Source: Candidatus Omnitrophota bacterium (GTDB taxonomy: Bacteria > Omnitrophota > Gorgyraeia > Gygaellales > Profunditerraquicolaceae). From it: DNA of 10,839 bases. Below are positions 1 to 5,720 of this stretch, piece by piece (the first letter of the stretch is position 1; each line of letters starts with the position of its first letter). Position numbers and translations under genes: made by a program. Under the pieces are notes generated by a model. It was not told where the DNA came from. It saw only the letters and a program-made list of their open reading frames with translations, and made no database searches. The stretch is taken from NCBI GenBank assembly GCA_020063525.1, contig JAGUUJ010000072.1, positions 1-10,839 of the forward strand. Reading direction: 5' to 3'.

Positions 1-543
1 CTCACCCAGTGCAGCATAAATGTCTTTCTTGGTAATTATTCCGCGCGATAACGCAACGCTTATCTCTCCGCTATGAGAAGCCTGCTGTCAGTCATCAACG
101 ACTATTTTTGCGCGTTTAAGTAATTCTGGTTCGAGTTCCTCCTTGCCCTTGGCATCTGCGCCTATGGCATTAATATGCGTGCCGTCTCTTATCCATTCAG
201 ATTCAACAGTCGGTTTTCTAGCCGGCGTGGTGGTTACCACAATATCCGCTTGTCTGATGCAATCAGAAATTTTATCTTTTATGACCATATTAAGACCGAA
301 ACGCCTGTTTTCAGGGTGGACATTGACCCATTTTAAGCCGCAGACTTCCATCCCTTCTATATACGCTGGCATAGCCCTGAAGTCACCTGCGTATTTGTCA
401 AGGTGCAGATAAATCTTTGCCGGCATCTGGACTAATTTTTTACCATAAAGTATAAATGCGTTTTCTACCGCTTTTAATACTTGCGGCATATCAATAAGGC
501 GCTGGACCTGACTATTGGTAAGTATTAGTGTTTTTTTATTCAT
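1..543 (-). pseudogene. Ornithine cyclodeaminase / alanine dehydrogenase-like gene, internally deleted and interrupted by a stop; runs off the left edge
   Basis: The family comprises NAD(P)-dependent enzymes of about 320-330 residues that deaminate ornithine, alanine or related amino acids. The N-terminal part is recognisable: RAMPAYIEG at about 56-64 and the lysine-bearing GLKWVNVHPEN at 69-79. The text then jumps at about residue 84-86 to the late-domain block ADIVVTTTP (99-107), EWIRDGTHINAIGADA (116-131) and AKIVVDD (145-151). About 100 residues that normally carry the Rossmann GxGxxA nucleotide-binding motif are missing, with the frame kept. A TGA at 88-90 follows AKIVVDD. Beyond it the same frame continues with family-like sequence (QASHSGEIS, then IITKKDIYAALGE) to the window edge. 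Deletion plus stop argue for a dead gene. The start is ATG at 541-543, 13 nt after the hydrolase stop, with only a weak AGG upstream, so it is probably the last gene of a three-gene operon. Recoding of TGA is a less likely alternative. Confidence 0.82.
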
Positions 544-556
544 AAGCAGGCCTTAG

Positions 557-1354
557 TTAAAGCTTCTCTATAAATAAAGTTATAGAGGAAACATATTTTT
601 CTTTAGAATCTAAAAAGGCAGTGTTGTGCGAACCGATTAATTCTATAAGCTCCTTGGGGCCGCCGGCAGCTTTATAAAGTTTATTGGCTAATGCAAAAGG
701 CACTATCTCATCGTTTATACTATGAATGAATAATTTTGGCGCCTGGACTTTTTTTATTTTTTTCAGAGAATTAAATTTATTTGAGAAAAGGAGTGCAGGC
801 AAAAAAGGATAAATTTTCTTTGCCATATCCCTCCCCCCGGAAAATGCCCCTTCTACTATTACGGCCGCGACCTTTACTTTTGAGGCAAGGTCTATAACTA
901 CCGCTGTCCCTAATGATTCCCCATACAGAATAATCTGTTCAGGCCTGATTCCCCGGCTATTCACCAGATAATTGTAAGCGGCTTTTGCATCCAGATAAAA
1001 ACCTTCTTCAGTGAGCCTGCCCTCGCTTTTACCAAAACCCCTATAATCGATGATAAATATATTCACCCCTGCCTCCCGCAGCATAACTAACTTGTCGAGC
1101 CTGTGTTCGATATTGCCTGCGTTACCGTGGAAAAAGAGAAGTGTATATTTTGCATTAGCGCGCGGTATAAACCATCCGTTGATTCTTACGCCGTCTTCTG
1201 TCTTGATATATACATCTTCATAAGGCAGATTCAAAACAGAAGGATAGACTTCGATCTCCTTTTTGGGATAGAATATGCCCCAGGTCTCAATGTACCTGAT
1301 ACATAAGACAATAAGCCCGATGACCAATAGTATAAGAAATAATACTTTATTCAT
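557..1354 (-). CDS. Membrane-anchored alpha/beta hydrolase (FrsA/Bem46-like, COG1073 type)
   Basis: This 265-residue protein has the classic serine hydrolase layout. The N-terminus (about residues 3-19, LFLILLVIGLIVL) is a single hydrophobic anchor, after which the enzyme domain probably faces outward. The oxyanion-hole motif HGNAG is at 76-80, YRGFGKSEG at 104-112, the nucleophile elbow GESLG at 145-149 with Ser147, a likely acid Asp215 in INDEIVP, and the base His243 in GSHN. Length and motif order fit the Bem46/ABHD13-like group, whose substrates are generally unknown; esterase or lipase-type chemistry is an inference. The ATG directly abuts the TAA of the upstream 112-residue gene (TAAATG), so the two are probably translationally coupled and co-transcribed. 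The gene that follows is the broken dehydrogenase. Confidence 0.88.
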   Translation of the reverse strand: MNKVLFLILLVIGLIVLCIRYIETWGIFYPKKEIEVYPSVLNLPYEDVYIKTEDGVRINGWFIPRANAKYTLLFFHGNAGNIEHRLDKLVMLREAGVNIFIIDYRGFGKSEGRLTEEGFYLDAKAAYNYLVNSRGIRPEQIILYGESLGTAVVIDLASKVKVAAVIVEGAFSGGRDMAKKIYPFLPALLFSNKFNSLKKIKKVQAPKLFIHSINDEIVPFALANKLYKAAGGPKELIELIGSHNTAFLDSKEKYVSSITLFIEKL

Positions 1355-1693
1355 TTATCTATAAGCATGGAAACCGGGAAGTTTTTCGCTTTTTACTTTC
1401 TGGAACCGTTCATCTTCAACGTTCATAATGGCTTTTATAAAACGCCAGGCGATAAGAATGTTGGTTTTAACTTTCTCTTTTACCTGTTCACCCGCGGGTA
1501 CTAAATCGCCTTTTTCATCCCACCAGACCCCCAGTTCGTATGCGGGGTTCTCTATCCAGATTCCCACATCATCAATGCCGGTTACAACCGCCCATATTTC
1601 ATCCTTGTAGATTTGAAAAAGAGGAAGGTCTCCCCTTATTTCTTCGGCAAACTTAAACAGCACTAATTTGCCTTTTAATTCTTCTAATTGCAT
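1355..1693 (-). CDS. Hypothetical protein, 112 residues, first gene of the hydrolase operon
   Basis: I do not recognise this family. It is a small soluble protein with no signal peptide, no membrane segment and no cysteine motif. It is rich in Trp and acidic residues in the middle (DEIWAVVTGIDDVGIWIE at about 31-48, then ELGVWWDEKGDL at about 53-64), a pattern compatible with a compact beta-rich domain, and ends in a basic stretch. The start is well supported: AAAGGAGG lies 5 nt upstream of the ATG. Its TAA is followed immediately by the ATG of the alpha/beta hydrolase. Upstream it has a very long, hairpin-packed leader and a sigma70-like promoter, so its expression could be controlled through that leader; this is an inference. 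Confidence 0.72.
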   Translation of the reverse strand: MQLEELKGKLVLFKFAEEIRGDLPLFQIYKDEIWAVVTGIDDVGIWIENPAYELGVWWDEKGDLVPAGEQVKEKVKTNILIAWRFIKAIMNVEDERFQKVKSEKLPGFHAYR

Positions 1694-1711
1694 ATCAGCC
1701 TCCTTTAATGA

Positions 1712-2006
1712 GCAGACGACTTATGGAACGTAAGTGACATAAGTCGAAAGGCGTAAGCCGTCTGCGAATTAACCCCGAAGCCTGCGAAGTAAATTTCGAA
1801 GAAATTTACAAGCGCTTAGGCAAGGGGCACATTTTATCAATCCTATCCCGACTCATAAGCCGCGCTAAAATTCTGTTCCATAATTTTAGCGCATTCGTCG
1901 GGATAAGTTCGGCCAGATAAGTTATGTCGCTTATCTTATTAGAAGGCTCCATAACTTATGGCCTCACTTAATAACAAAGGCAACCCCCATTTTAGAGAGT
2001 TGCCTT
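1712..2006 (-). other. Array of five consecutive nested hairpins in the leader of the 112-residue gene
   Basis: Almost every base of this gene-free stretch can be paired. (a) 1712-1765: a three-way junction with outer stem GCAGAC/GTCTGC, inner stem 1718-1725/1738-1745 (GACTTATG/CATAAGTC) and a small GGC-GTAA-GCC hairpin at 1750-1759. (b) 1773-1827: CCCC/GGGG, GCCT/AGGC, GCG/CGC and GTAAATTT/AAATTTAC stacked with small internal loops. (c) 1844-1905: perfect 9-bp TATCCCGAC/GTCGGGATA enclosing perfect 11-bp GCGCTAAAATT/AATTTTAGCGC. (d) 1911-1963: GGCCA-AG-ATAAGTTATG-type arm closing on 1950-1963. (e) 1977-2006: AAGGCAAC/GTTGCCTT. If transcribed from the promoter at 2058-2086 these form a structured leader of about 360 nt ending at the SD of the 112-residue gene. 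They could equally be a cluster of palindromic repeats or a separate small RNA. No known riboswitch class was recognised. Confidence 0.75.
1977..2006. terminator. Terminator-like hairpin, possibly bidirectional
   Basis: The 8-bp stem AAGGCAAC/GTTGCCTT spans 1977-1984 and 1999-2006. On the plus strand it is followed by TTAAGAATTTTTTCTATTTTTT-like T-rich sequence (2003-2026). On the minus strand it is followed by the weaker tract TTTGTTATT (1970-1978). On the minus strand it lies downstream of the radical SAM gene and inside the putative leader of the next operon, so it could terminate the former or attenuate the latter. Confidence 0.45.
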
Positions 2007-2048
2007 AAGAATTTTTTCTATTTTTTACCATCGGCCATTTCCTTATAA

Positions 2049-2066
2049 CTGTAAAACATTTTACAG
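2049..2066. promoter_or_regulatory. 18-bp palindrome over the -10 box, possible operator
   Basis: CTGTAAAA-CA-TTTTACAG is a perfect inverted repeat with 8-bp arms and a 2-bp centre. It overlaps the predicted -10 hexamer and the transcription start, the usual place for a dimeric repressor site. As RNA it would make only a short 7-bp AU-rich hairpin without a U tract, so a DNA-level role is more plausible. No cognate regulator is encoded in the window. Confidence 0.4.
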
Positions 2067-2086
2067 CTAGATAGCGAAATGGTCAA
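2058..2086 (-). promoter_or_regulatory. Sigma70-like promoter for the 112-residue gene / hydrolase operon
   Basis: On the minus strand a TTGACC -35 (2081-2086) is separated by exactly 17 nt from a TAAAAT -10 (2058-2063). It begins only two bases beyond the radical SAM stop codon. Predicted transcription would start near 2051 and produce a leader of about 360 nt before the ATG at 1693. Confidence 0.5.
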
Positions 2087-2088
2087 GG

Positions 2089-3423
2089 TTAAATCTGCAG
2101 TAGCCAGTGCATTTTATGGTTACGCCTAATCCATTCCTGCACGATTCTATATCCCATGAAACGAAACATTGCGTTGCGAAAACGCAGCCTTATAAGCAAA
2201 GACAGGGACCTGGAAAGAGAATAAAACTTGGCATATGCGCCAAGCACGTTTAACTGAAGTTGTTTAGCAGATAATAATTTAGGCTTAAAAACAACGTGCT
2301 GGCCGTCATAAAGGCTCCAGTCGTGGCTGAAAATACGATTTTGCTTTTTTAGCTCTTCATGAAGCTTTGTTCCGGGCACAGGAGTAAGAATCATCATCTG
2401 AATAGTATCTATCTTTTGCTTTATGGCAAACTTCAGAGTATCCCATATGGTATTTTCGCTATCATCATCGCCGCCTAAAACAAACATCCCGTGAATTCTG
2501 AGCTTCTTCCTGCGAAAAGAACCGATGGCATTTATTATATCATCAATGCTCTGCTTCTTCTGGAATGCCTGAAGGGTCTTACTATTAATGGATTCAAAAC
2601 CAACGCAGACCACATTGCAACCGGCGCGCGCCATAAGGCTTAAAAGCTCATCGTCTTTTGCGGCATCACAGCGCACCTGACAGGACCAGTTACGGATTTT
2701 ATGCTTTAACATAAGAACTAATAAGGTGCGCGTGCGTTTAGGATGCGCGGTAAAATTATCATCGCAGAAGAAAAATGACCTTGCATGCCTGGATGCCAAC
2801 TCTTGTATAACATTTTCAGCGCTGCGGAAACGGTATTCACGGCCGAACATCTTTGTCACGGAACAGAAAGTGCAGTCAAAAGGACAACCCCTTGAAGTAG
2901 AGATGGGCATAATAAAAGCAGGTGATTTATAACCTTTGATTAAAGAAAAATCCGGATGCGGCAGGCTATCCAGATTCTGTGGGGGCTTGCCATAAACAAT
3001 CGCCTCTTTATTCAAGCCTTCTACCACATCAGCAATTACCTCTTCAGCCTCACCGACAACTACCTGCCTGGCAAATTGCAGCGTCTCATCGGGTAAAAGA
3101 CTGGCGTGCACGCCTCCTATAATTACTTTTTCTTTAGGGAACCTCCCGGCTATCTCATACCCGCGCTTGGCAGTTGAAGTCAGAATTGAAATACCTACTA
3201 AATCTGCGTTTAACCGGGAGTAATCAGGCCTGTATATATCTTCGTTGTAAATCTGGACATCGTGGCCCCTGTTCTTAAGAATAGTTCCCAGATATATTGG
3301 GCCGAGCAGCGGCATATGCAATTTGCTATACACATTTGCTTCTGACGAGGCTGGCTCAATAAGTACGACTTTCATGCCTGTAGGTCGGGAGACCATGGTT
3401 TGGCTTCCGATAGCCAAAGCCAT
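2089..3423 (-). CDS. B12-binding-domain radical SAM protein (COG1032 type)
   Basis: The protein has an N-terminal cobalamin-binding-type Rossmann domain (GPIYLGTILKNRGHDVQIYN at about 41-60, LVGISILTSTA at 75-85, VIIGGVHASLLPDE at 100-113). A radical SAM core follows, with the 4Fe-4S motif C180-x3-C184-x2-C187, a downstream FCDDNFT block (219-225), GFESIN (275-280) and MFVLGGDDD (313-321). The C-terminal end is basic. This architecture matches BchE/hopanoid-modifying-like and other Mg-protoporphyrin cyclase-type enzymes; the substrate cannot be told from sequence. Two starts are possible. ATG at 3421-3423 lies 3 nt after the stop of the upstream cold-shock gene and lacks a clear SD. ATG at 3373-3375 (MKVVLIEP) matches where the family normally begins. 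The first 16 residues (MALAIGSQTMVSRPTG) are encoded by a repeat element, so the shorter 428-residue protein may be the native form. Confidence 0.88.
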   Translation of the reverse strand: MALAIGSQTMVSRPTGMKVVLIEPASSEANVYSKLHMPLLGPIYLGTILKNRGHDVQIYNEDIYRPDYSRLNADLVGISILTSTAKRGYEIAGRFPKEKVIIGGVHASLLPDETLQFARQVVVGEAEEVIADVVEGLNKEAIVYGKPPQNLDSLPHPDFSLIKGYKSPAFIMPISTSRGCPFDCTFCSVTKMFGREYRFRSAENVIQELASRHARSFFFCDDNFTAHPKRTRTLLVLMLKHKIRNWSCQVRCDAAKDDELLSLMARAGCNVVCVGFESINSKTLQAFQKKQSIDDIINAIGSFRRKKLRIHGMFVLGGDDDSENTIWDTLKFAIKQKIDTIQMMILTPVPGTKLHEELKKQNRIFSHDWSLYDGQHVVFKPKLLSAKQLQLNVLGAYAKFYSLSRSLSLLIRLRFRNAMFRFMGYRIVQEWIRRNHKMHWLLQI

Positions 3424-3425
3424 AG
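3377..3425 (-). repeat. Palindromic dispersed repeat, copy A, at the start of the radical SAM gene
   Basis: Read on the minus strand from 3425, the first 31 bases (CTATGGCTTTG, then CTATCGGAAG, then CAAACCAT) match the plus-strand copy at 6786-6816 with only two differences. The following GCCAAACCATGGTCT core matches the second unit of that copy. The centre ACCATGGT is palindromic. The element supplies the upstream in-frame ATG of the radical SAM gene and codes its first 16 residues. Confidence 0.75.
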
Positions 3426-3426
3426 A

Positions 3427-3639
3427 TTATAATTGTTGTGGTGCAATACGTACATTGATGGCGCGCGGGCCTTTGGGTGACTGTTCAATTTCAAACTCTA
3501 CTGTTTGTTCTTCATTTAAAGCATCAAATTTTGCATCGAGAAGGCTTGACTGGTGAAAGAATACTTCCCTTCCGTCTGTATCGCTGATAAACCCAAACCC
3601 TCTGTCACGGACTAACTTCTTAATCTTACCTGTGTGCAT
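3427..3639 (-). CDS. Cold-shock domain protein (70 residues, divergent)
   Basis: A single OB-fold cold-shock domain, a nucleic-acid chaperone that melts RNA structure. RNP1 is RGFGFI at 13-18 and RNP2 VFFHQ at 26-30, followed by EEQTVEFEIEQSPKGPRAINV (residues 43-63, the usual C-terminal strand pair). The start is ATG at 3637-3639 because AAAGGAGG lies 6 nt upstream; the longer reading from 3681 would begin inside the preceding terminator and gives non-family sequence. It follows the first cold-shock gene across a terminator and is followed 3 nt later by the radical SAM ORF, so read-through or a local promoter must supply its transcript. It has more acidic and Gln residues than its neighbour, so the pair is not a recent tandem duplication. 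Confidence 0.93.
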   Translation of the reverse strand: MHTGKIKKLVRDRGFGFISDTDGREVFFHQSSLLDAKFDALNEEQTVEFEIEQSPKGPRAINVRIAPQQL

Positions 3640-3657
3640 CAATTCCTCCTTTGACTT

Positions 3658-3691
3658 AAAAAACAAACCCGGCCCCCTCATGGAACCGGGT
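3658..3691 (-). terminator. Rho-independent terminator after the first cold-shock gene
   Basis: On the minus strand ACCCGG (3686-3691) pairs with CCGGGT (3667-3672), extended inward by GU and GC pairs around an ATGAG loop. TTTGTTTTTT (3658-3667) follows. It begins about 15 bases past the TAA of the cold-shock gene at 3707. Confidence 0.8.
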
Positions 3692-3706
3692 CATTGTTTT
3701 TTTAGG

Positions 3707-3907
3707 TTACAACTTCACTACTTTTGTAGCTTGTTCACCTTTGGGGCCTTTTTCAATCTCAAATTCAACTTCCTCGCCCTCGGCTAAAGATTTATAACCC
3801 TCACCTTGAATTGCACTGTGATGCACAAATACATCATTGCCGGATTCAGGCGTAATAAATCCATAACCCTTTTGGTTCGAGAACCACTTTACTTTTCCTC
3901 TTGCCAT
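3707..3907 (-). CDS. CspA-family cold-shock protein (66 residues)
   Basis: A canonical single-domain cold-shock protein, the standard bacterial RNA chaperone. KVKWFSNQKGYGFI occupies 5-18 with RNP1 KGYGFI (13-18), RNP2 VFVHH is at 26-30, then GYKSLAEGEEVEFEIEKGPK, and the usual short C-terminal end. Length is exactly family-typical. A GGAGGG ribosome binding site lies about 10 nt upstream of the ATG. It has its own strong promoter (4030-4057), a leader of about 115 nt with a terminator-like hairpin (3955-3992), and a terminator at 3658-3691. It can therefore be expressed as a monocistronic message, as is usual for cspA-type genes whose leader RNA governs expression. Confidence 0.96.
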   Translation of the reverse strand: MARGKVKWFSNQKGYGFITPESGNDVFVHHSAIQGEGYKSLAEGEEVEFEIEKGPKGEQATKVVKL

Positions 3908-3954
3908 TATTCACTACCCTCCTTCCTTTAAAATTATAGTAAATAATGACAGAA

Positions 3955-3992
3955 ATAAAAAAACCGAAAGGTTAGATATCTAAACCTTTCGG
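3955..3992 (-). promoter_or_regulatory. Terminator-like hairpin within the cspA-type leader (possible attenuator)
   Basis: On the minus strand CCGAAAGGTT (3982-3992) pairs with AACCTTTCGG (3964-3973) around AGATATCT, followed directly by TTTTTTTATTT. It sits between the promoter at 4030-4057 and the start codon at 3907. A 10-bp AU-rich stem, TAGTAAATAA at 4012-4021 (read on the minus strand) with TTATTTACTA at 3937-3946, encloses it. It may alternatively be the terminator of the helicase operon that the cold-shock promoter has been placed ahead of. Confidence 0.6.
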
Positions 3993-4029
3993 CCCTAGAC
4001 TTTCTAATCTCTTATTTACTACTGTTTTT

Positions 4030-4057
4030 AGTATACCATCTTTTTTGGATTTGTCAA
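4030..4057 (-). promoter_or_regulatory. Strong sigma70-like promoter of the cold-shock gene
   Basis: On the minus strand a perfect TTGACA -35 (4052-4057), 16-nt A-rich spacer and TATACT -10 (4030-4035). Transcription would begin near 4023, giving a leader of about 115 nt to the ATG at 3907. Confidence 0.75.
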
Positions 4058-4081
4058 CTTAAATTAACTAGGCCTGCTTTT

Positions 4082-4198
4082 TTACGTAAGAATTCTAAGC
4101 TCTTTGTTGTGGTCTTTAATTCTACGCTCTAAGTTATTGGTGATGCCGGTGTAGAGTTTGCCGTCTTTACATTTGATAATATATACGTGCCAGGGCAT
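4082..4198 (-). pseudogene. Truncated GIY-YIG endonuclease domain (YhbQ/UPF0213-like)
   Basis: The 38-residue reading MPWHVYIIKC, KDGKLYTGIT, NNLERRIKDHN is the first half of a small single-domain GIY-YIG protein, with the VYI...YTG signature at 5-7 and 16-18 and the conserved Arg in LERR. Family members run to about 80-95 residues and need a Glu in the second half. Here the reading ends in a short non-family tail (KELRILT) and TAA, directly before the cold-shock promoter, so the 3' half is lost. The ATG at 4196-4198 lies 7 nt after the helicase stop and has no SD. Upstream in-frame extension into the helicase gene is antifamily sequence. Best read as a remnant, possibly trimmed by the rearrangement that placed the cold-shock unit here. 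Confidence 0.7.
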
Positions 4199-4205
4199 AG
4201 CAGGA

Positions 4206-5540
4206 TTAATACGGAGGAAATTTATCCCGACGCCTCGACTTTGCGCCGGTGGACAGGATTCTATCCCAGGGAACCCCGGGCTTTGATCTGAACGGGGCTC
4301 CATTGCGCCTTTGATGTTGATGCCTTTTAAAGTCCCTTCGCGATGCCTCATGCCCGGATTCAGCAAATTCTTCAGAAGGCATTTCGGGGTGTTTTGATAC
4401 GGGCAAAGTAGACCTGATAAGTTTTTCAATATCCCGGACATCGCGGCTCTGGTCAGGCGTGGCAAAAGAAATCGCATGCCCGCGACACCCTGCCCTGGCG
4501 GTGCGGCCGATACGATGCACATAATTTTCCGCATCTTCGGGAAGGTCATAATTAACAACCAATTCTATACCAATCACATCAATACCCCGGGCTGCAATAT
4601 CCGTGGCAACAAGTACCTTGTACCTGCCTGATTTAAAGCCATCAAGCGCTTCGCGGCGCTGGCCCAGGGAACGGTTAGAGTGTATTTCTGCCGTGCTATA
4701 TCCCATATCCCGGATTGACATCGTAATCTTGCGCGCATTATGTTTTGTCCGCGAAAATAAAAGAACTGAGCCGTGATATCGCGCCAGTAATTTACTGAGG
4801 AGCCGCAGTTTGGCCTCTTTCTTGACGATAAATAATTCCTGAGTTACGAGTTCTACCGTAGTTCCCGAGGGAGCAATTTCAACCGAAACCGGCAACTTCA
4901 TATACGCAGCAGCAATCTGCATAATCTCTTTGGGGATCGTCGCGGAGAAAAGCATGGTTTGCCTGTCTTTCGGCAGGAAACGCAGGATTTTTGTAATCTG
5001 CGGGGCAAACCCCATATCCAGCATCCGATCCGCCTCATCAAGCACAAGCATCACAACCTCATTCGGCAAAAAATTCCACTGGCCCATATGATCAATGAGC
5101 CGGCCGGGAGTTGCAATCACTATGCGGGGGTTCTTACGTAGCGCTTGTATCTGCCCATGCATGGGAGCCCCGCCAATAAGACAGGCAGTCTTCATCCCGA
5201 ATGGGTGAGCGACCCCCTGAAAAGCCTCGTCAATCTGGACAGCCAATTCGCGCGTAGGCGCAAGGACTAAACCCACCCCTTTTCTCTGCGCAAGGCGCTG
5301 CACCATAGGTATGGCAAAAGCATGGGTCTTGCCGGTTCCGGTCTGCGCAATACCGATAACATCCTTACCTTCAATCGCAAGAGGGATTGCTTTGAACTGA
5401 ATCGGCGTCGGCACCTTAAACTTTATGCGTTCAAGGATGCCGAGAATCTTCGGGGCAATACCCAGCCCGTAGAAACTCCTGTCAGGCTGATTATTCCCTT
5501 GCATTTTGTCATTCGTATTAAACGTTTTATGCGTCATCAT
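4206..5540 (-). CDS. DEAD-box ATP-dependent RNA helicase (RhlE-like)
   Basis: All helicase motifs are present in order over 444 residues: Q motif PTPIQ (44-48), motif I AQTGTGKT (65-72), Ia PTRELA (95-100), Ib TPGR (144-147), II DEAD (168-171), III SAT (199-201), V ARGID (317-321) and VI HRIGRTARAG (342-351). It couples ATP hydrolysis to local unwinding of RNA or remodelling of ribonucleoproteins. The tail after about 365 is short and basic (SRRDFKRHQHQRRN and KSRRRDKFPP), typical of RhlE/CsdA-like enzymes that use it to grip RNA. The ATG overlaps the TGA of the upstream microprotein (ATGA), implying translational coupling, since only a weak AAGG precedes it. Its neighbours (RRM protein, GGQ factor, cold-shock proteins) suggest ribosome assembly or mRNA remodelling under cold or stress. 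Confidence 0.96.
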   Translation of the reverse strand: MMTHKTFNTNDKMQGNNQPDRSFYGLGIAPKILGILERIKFKVPTPIQFKAIPLAIEGKDVIGIAQTGTGKTHAFAIPMVQRLAQRKGVGLVLAPTRELAVQIDEAFQGVAHPFGMKTACLIGGAPMHGQIQALRKNPRIVIATPGRLIDHMGQWNFLPNEVVMLVLDEADRMLDMGFAPQITKILRFLPKDRQTMLFSATIPKEIMQIAAAYMKLPVSVEIAPSGTTVELVTQELFIVKKEAKLRLLSKLLARYHGSVLLFSRTKHNARKITMSIRDMGYSTAEIHSNRSLGQRREALDGFKSGRYKVLVATDIAARGIDVIGIELVVNYDLPEDAENYVHRIGRTARAGCRGHAISFATPDQSRDVRDIEKLIRSTLPVSKHPEMPSEEFAESGHEASRRDFKRHQHQRRNGAPFRSKPGVPWDRILSTGAKSRRRDKFPPY

Positions 5541-5686
5541 AGCTTGGAAACCTTCGGCTTATGCTCCTGAACAACCTGGCCAAGGTGAATATGGCAATAT
5601 GCTTCATGATTATAGATGCTCAATATGTGTTTGCAATGAAGAAATTTACATTTCCTGCCTTTATATGAAGTCTTTGTTTTTTTGAT
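5537..5686 (-). CDS. Zinc-knuckle microprotein, 49 residues, apparent AUC (non-AUG) start
   Basis: An open frame with no ATG, GTG or TTG at its head. An upstream in-frame TAA (5696-5698) limits the start to the few codons after it. The best candidate is ATC at 5684-5686, four bases downstream of a perfect AAGGAGG. The sequence is a lysine-rich head, then C13-x4-C18-x12-C31-x2-H34 around LSIYN (22-26) and AYCHIHL (29-35), then a Lys-rich tail. C..C..LSxYN....CxxH is a layout I know from small treble-clef/zinc-ribbon proteins, so metal and probably nucleic-acid binding is inferred. Its TGA overlaps the helicase ATG (ATGA), and the gap to the upstream GGQ gene is 34 nt. SD, motif and stop/start overlap together support a real gene despite the start. 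A sequencing error in the adjacent A7 run would not create a standard start. Confidence 0.62.
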   Translation of the reverse strand: MKKTKTSYKGRKCKFLHCKHILSIYNHEAYCHIHLGQVVQEHKPKVSKL

Positions 5687-5720
5687 AGTTCCTCCTTATC
5701 TATTTAAACAATCCTGCGTT

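Noticed and set aside
88..90. TGA in the dehydrogenase as a recoded or selenocysteine codon
   Set aside because: TGA ends two other genes here (6178-6180 and 5537-5539), no SECIS-like hairpin is evident, and the gene also lacks its nucleotide-binding core.
2049..2066. LexA box
   Set aside because: The arms are CTGT and ACAG but separated by 10 bases instead of 8, and no SOS gene follows.
4954..4976. Third copy of the CCATGG repeat in the helicase gene
   Set aside because: The similarity comes from the conserved RQTMLFSAT helicase motif and does not extend to the repeat arms.
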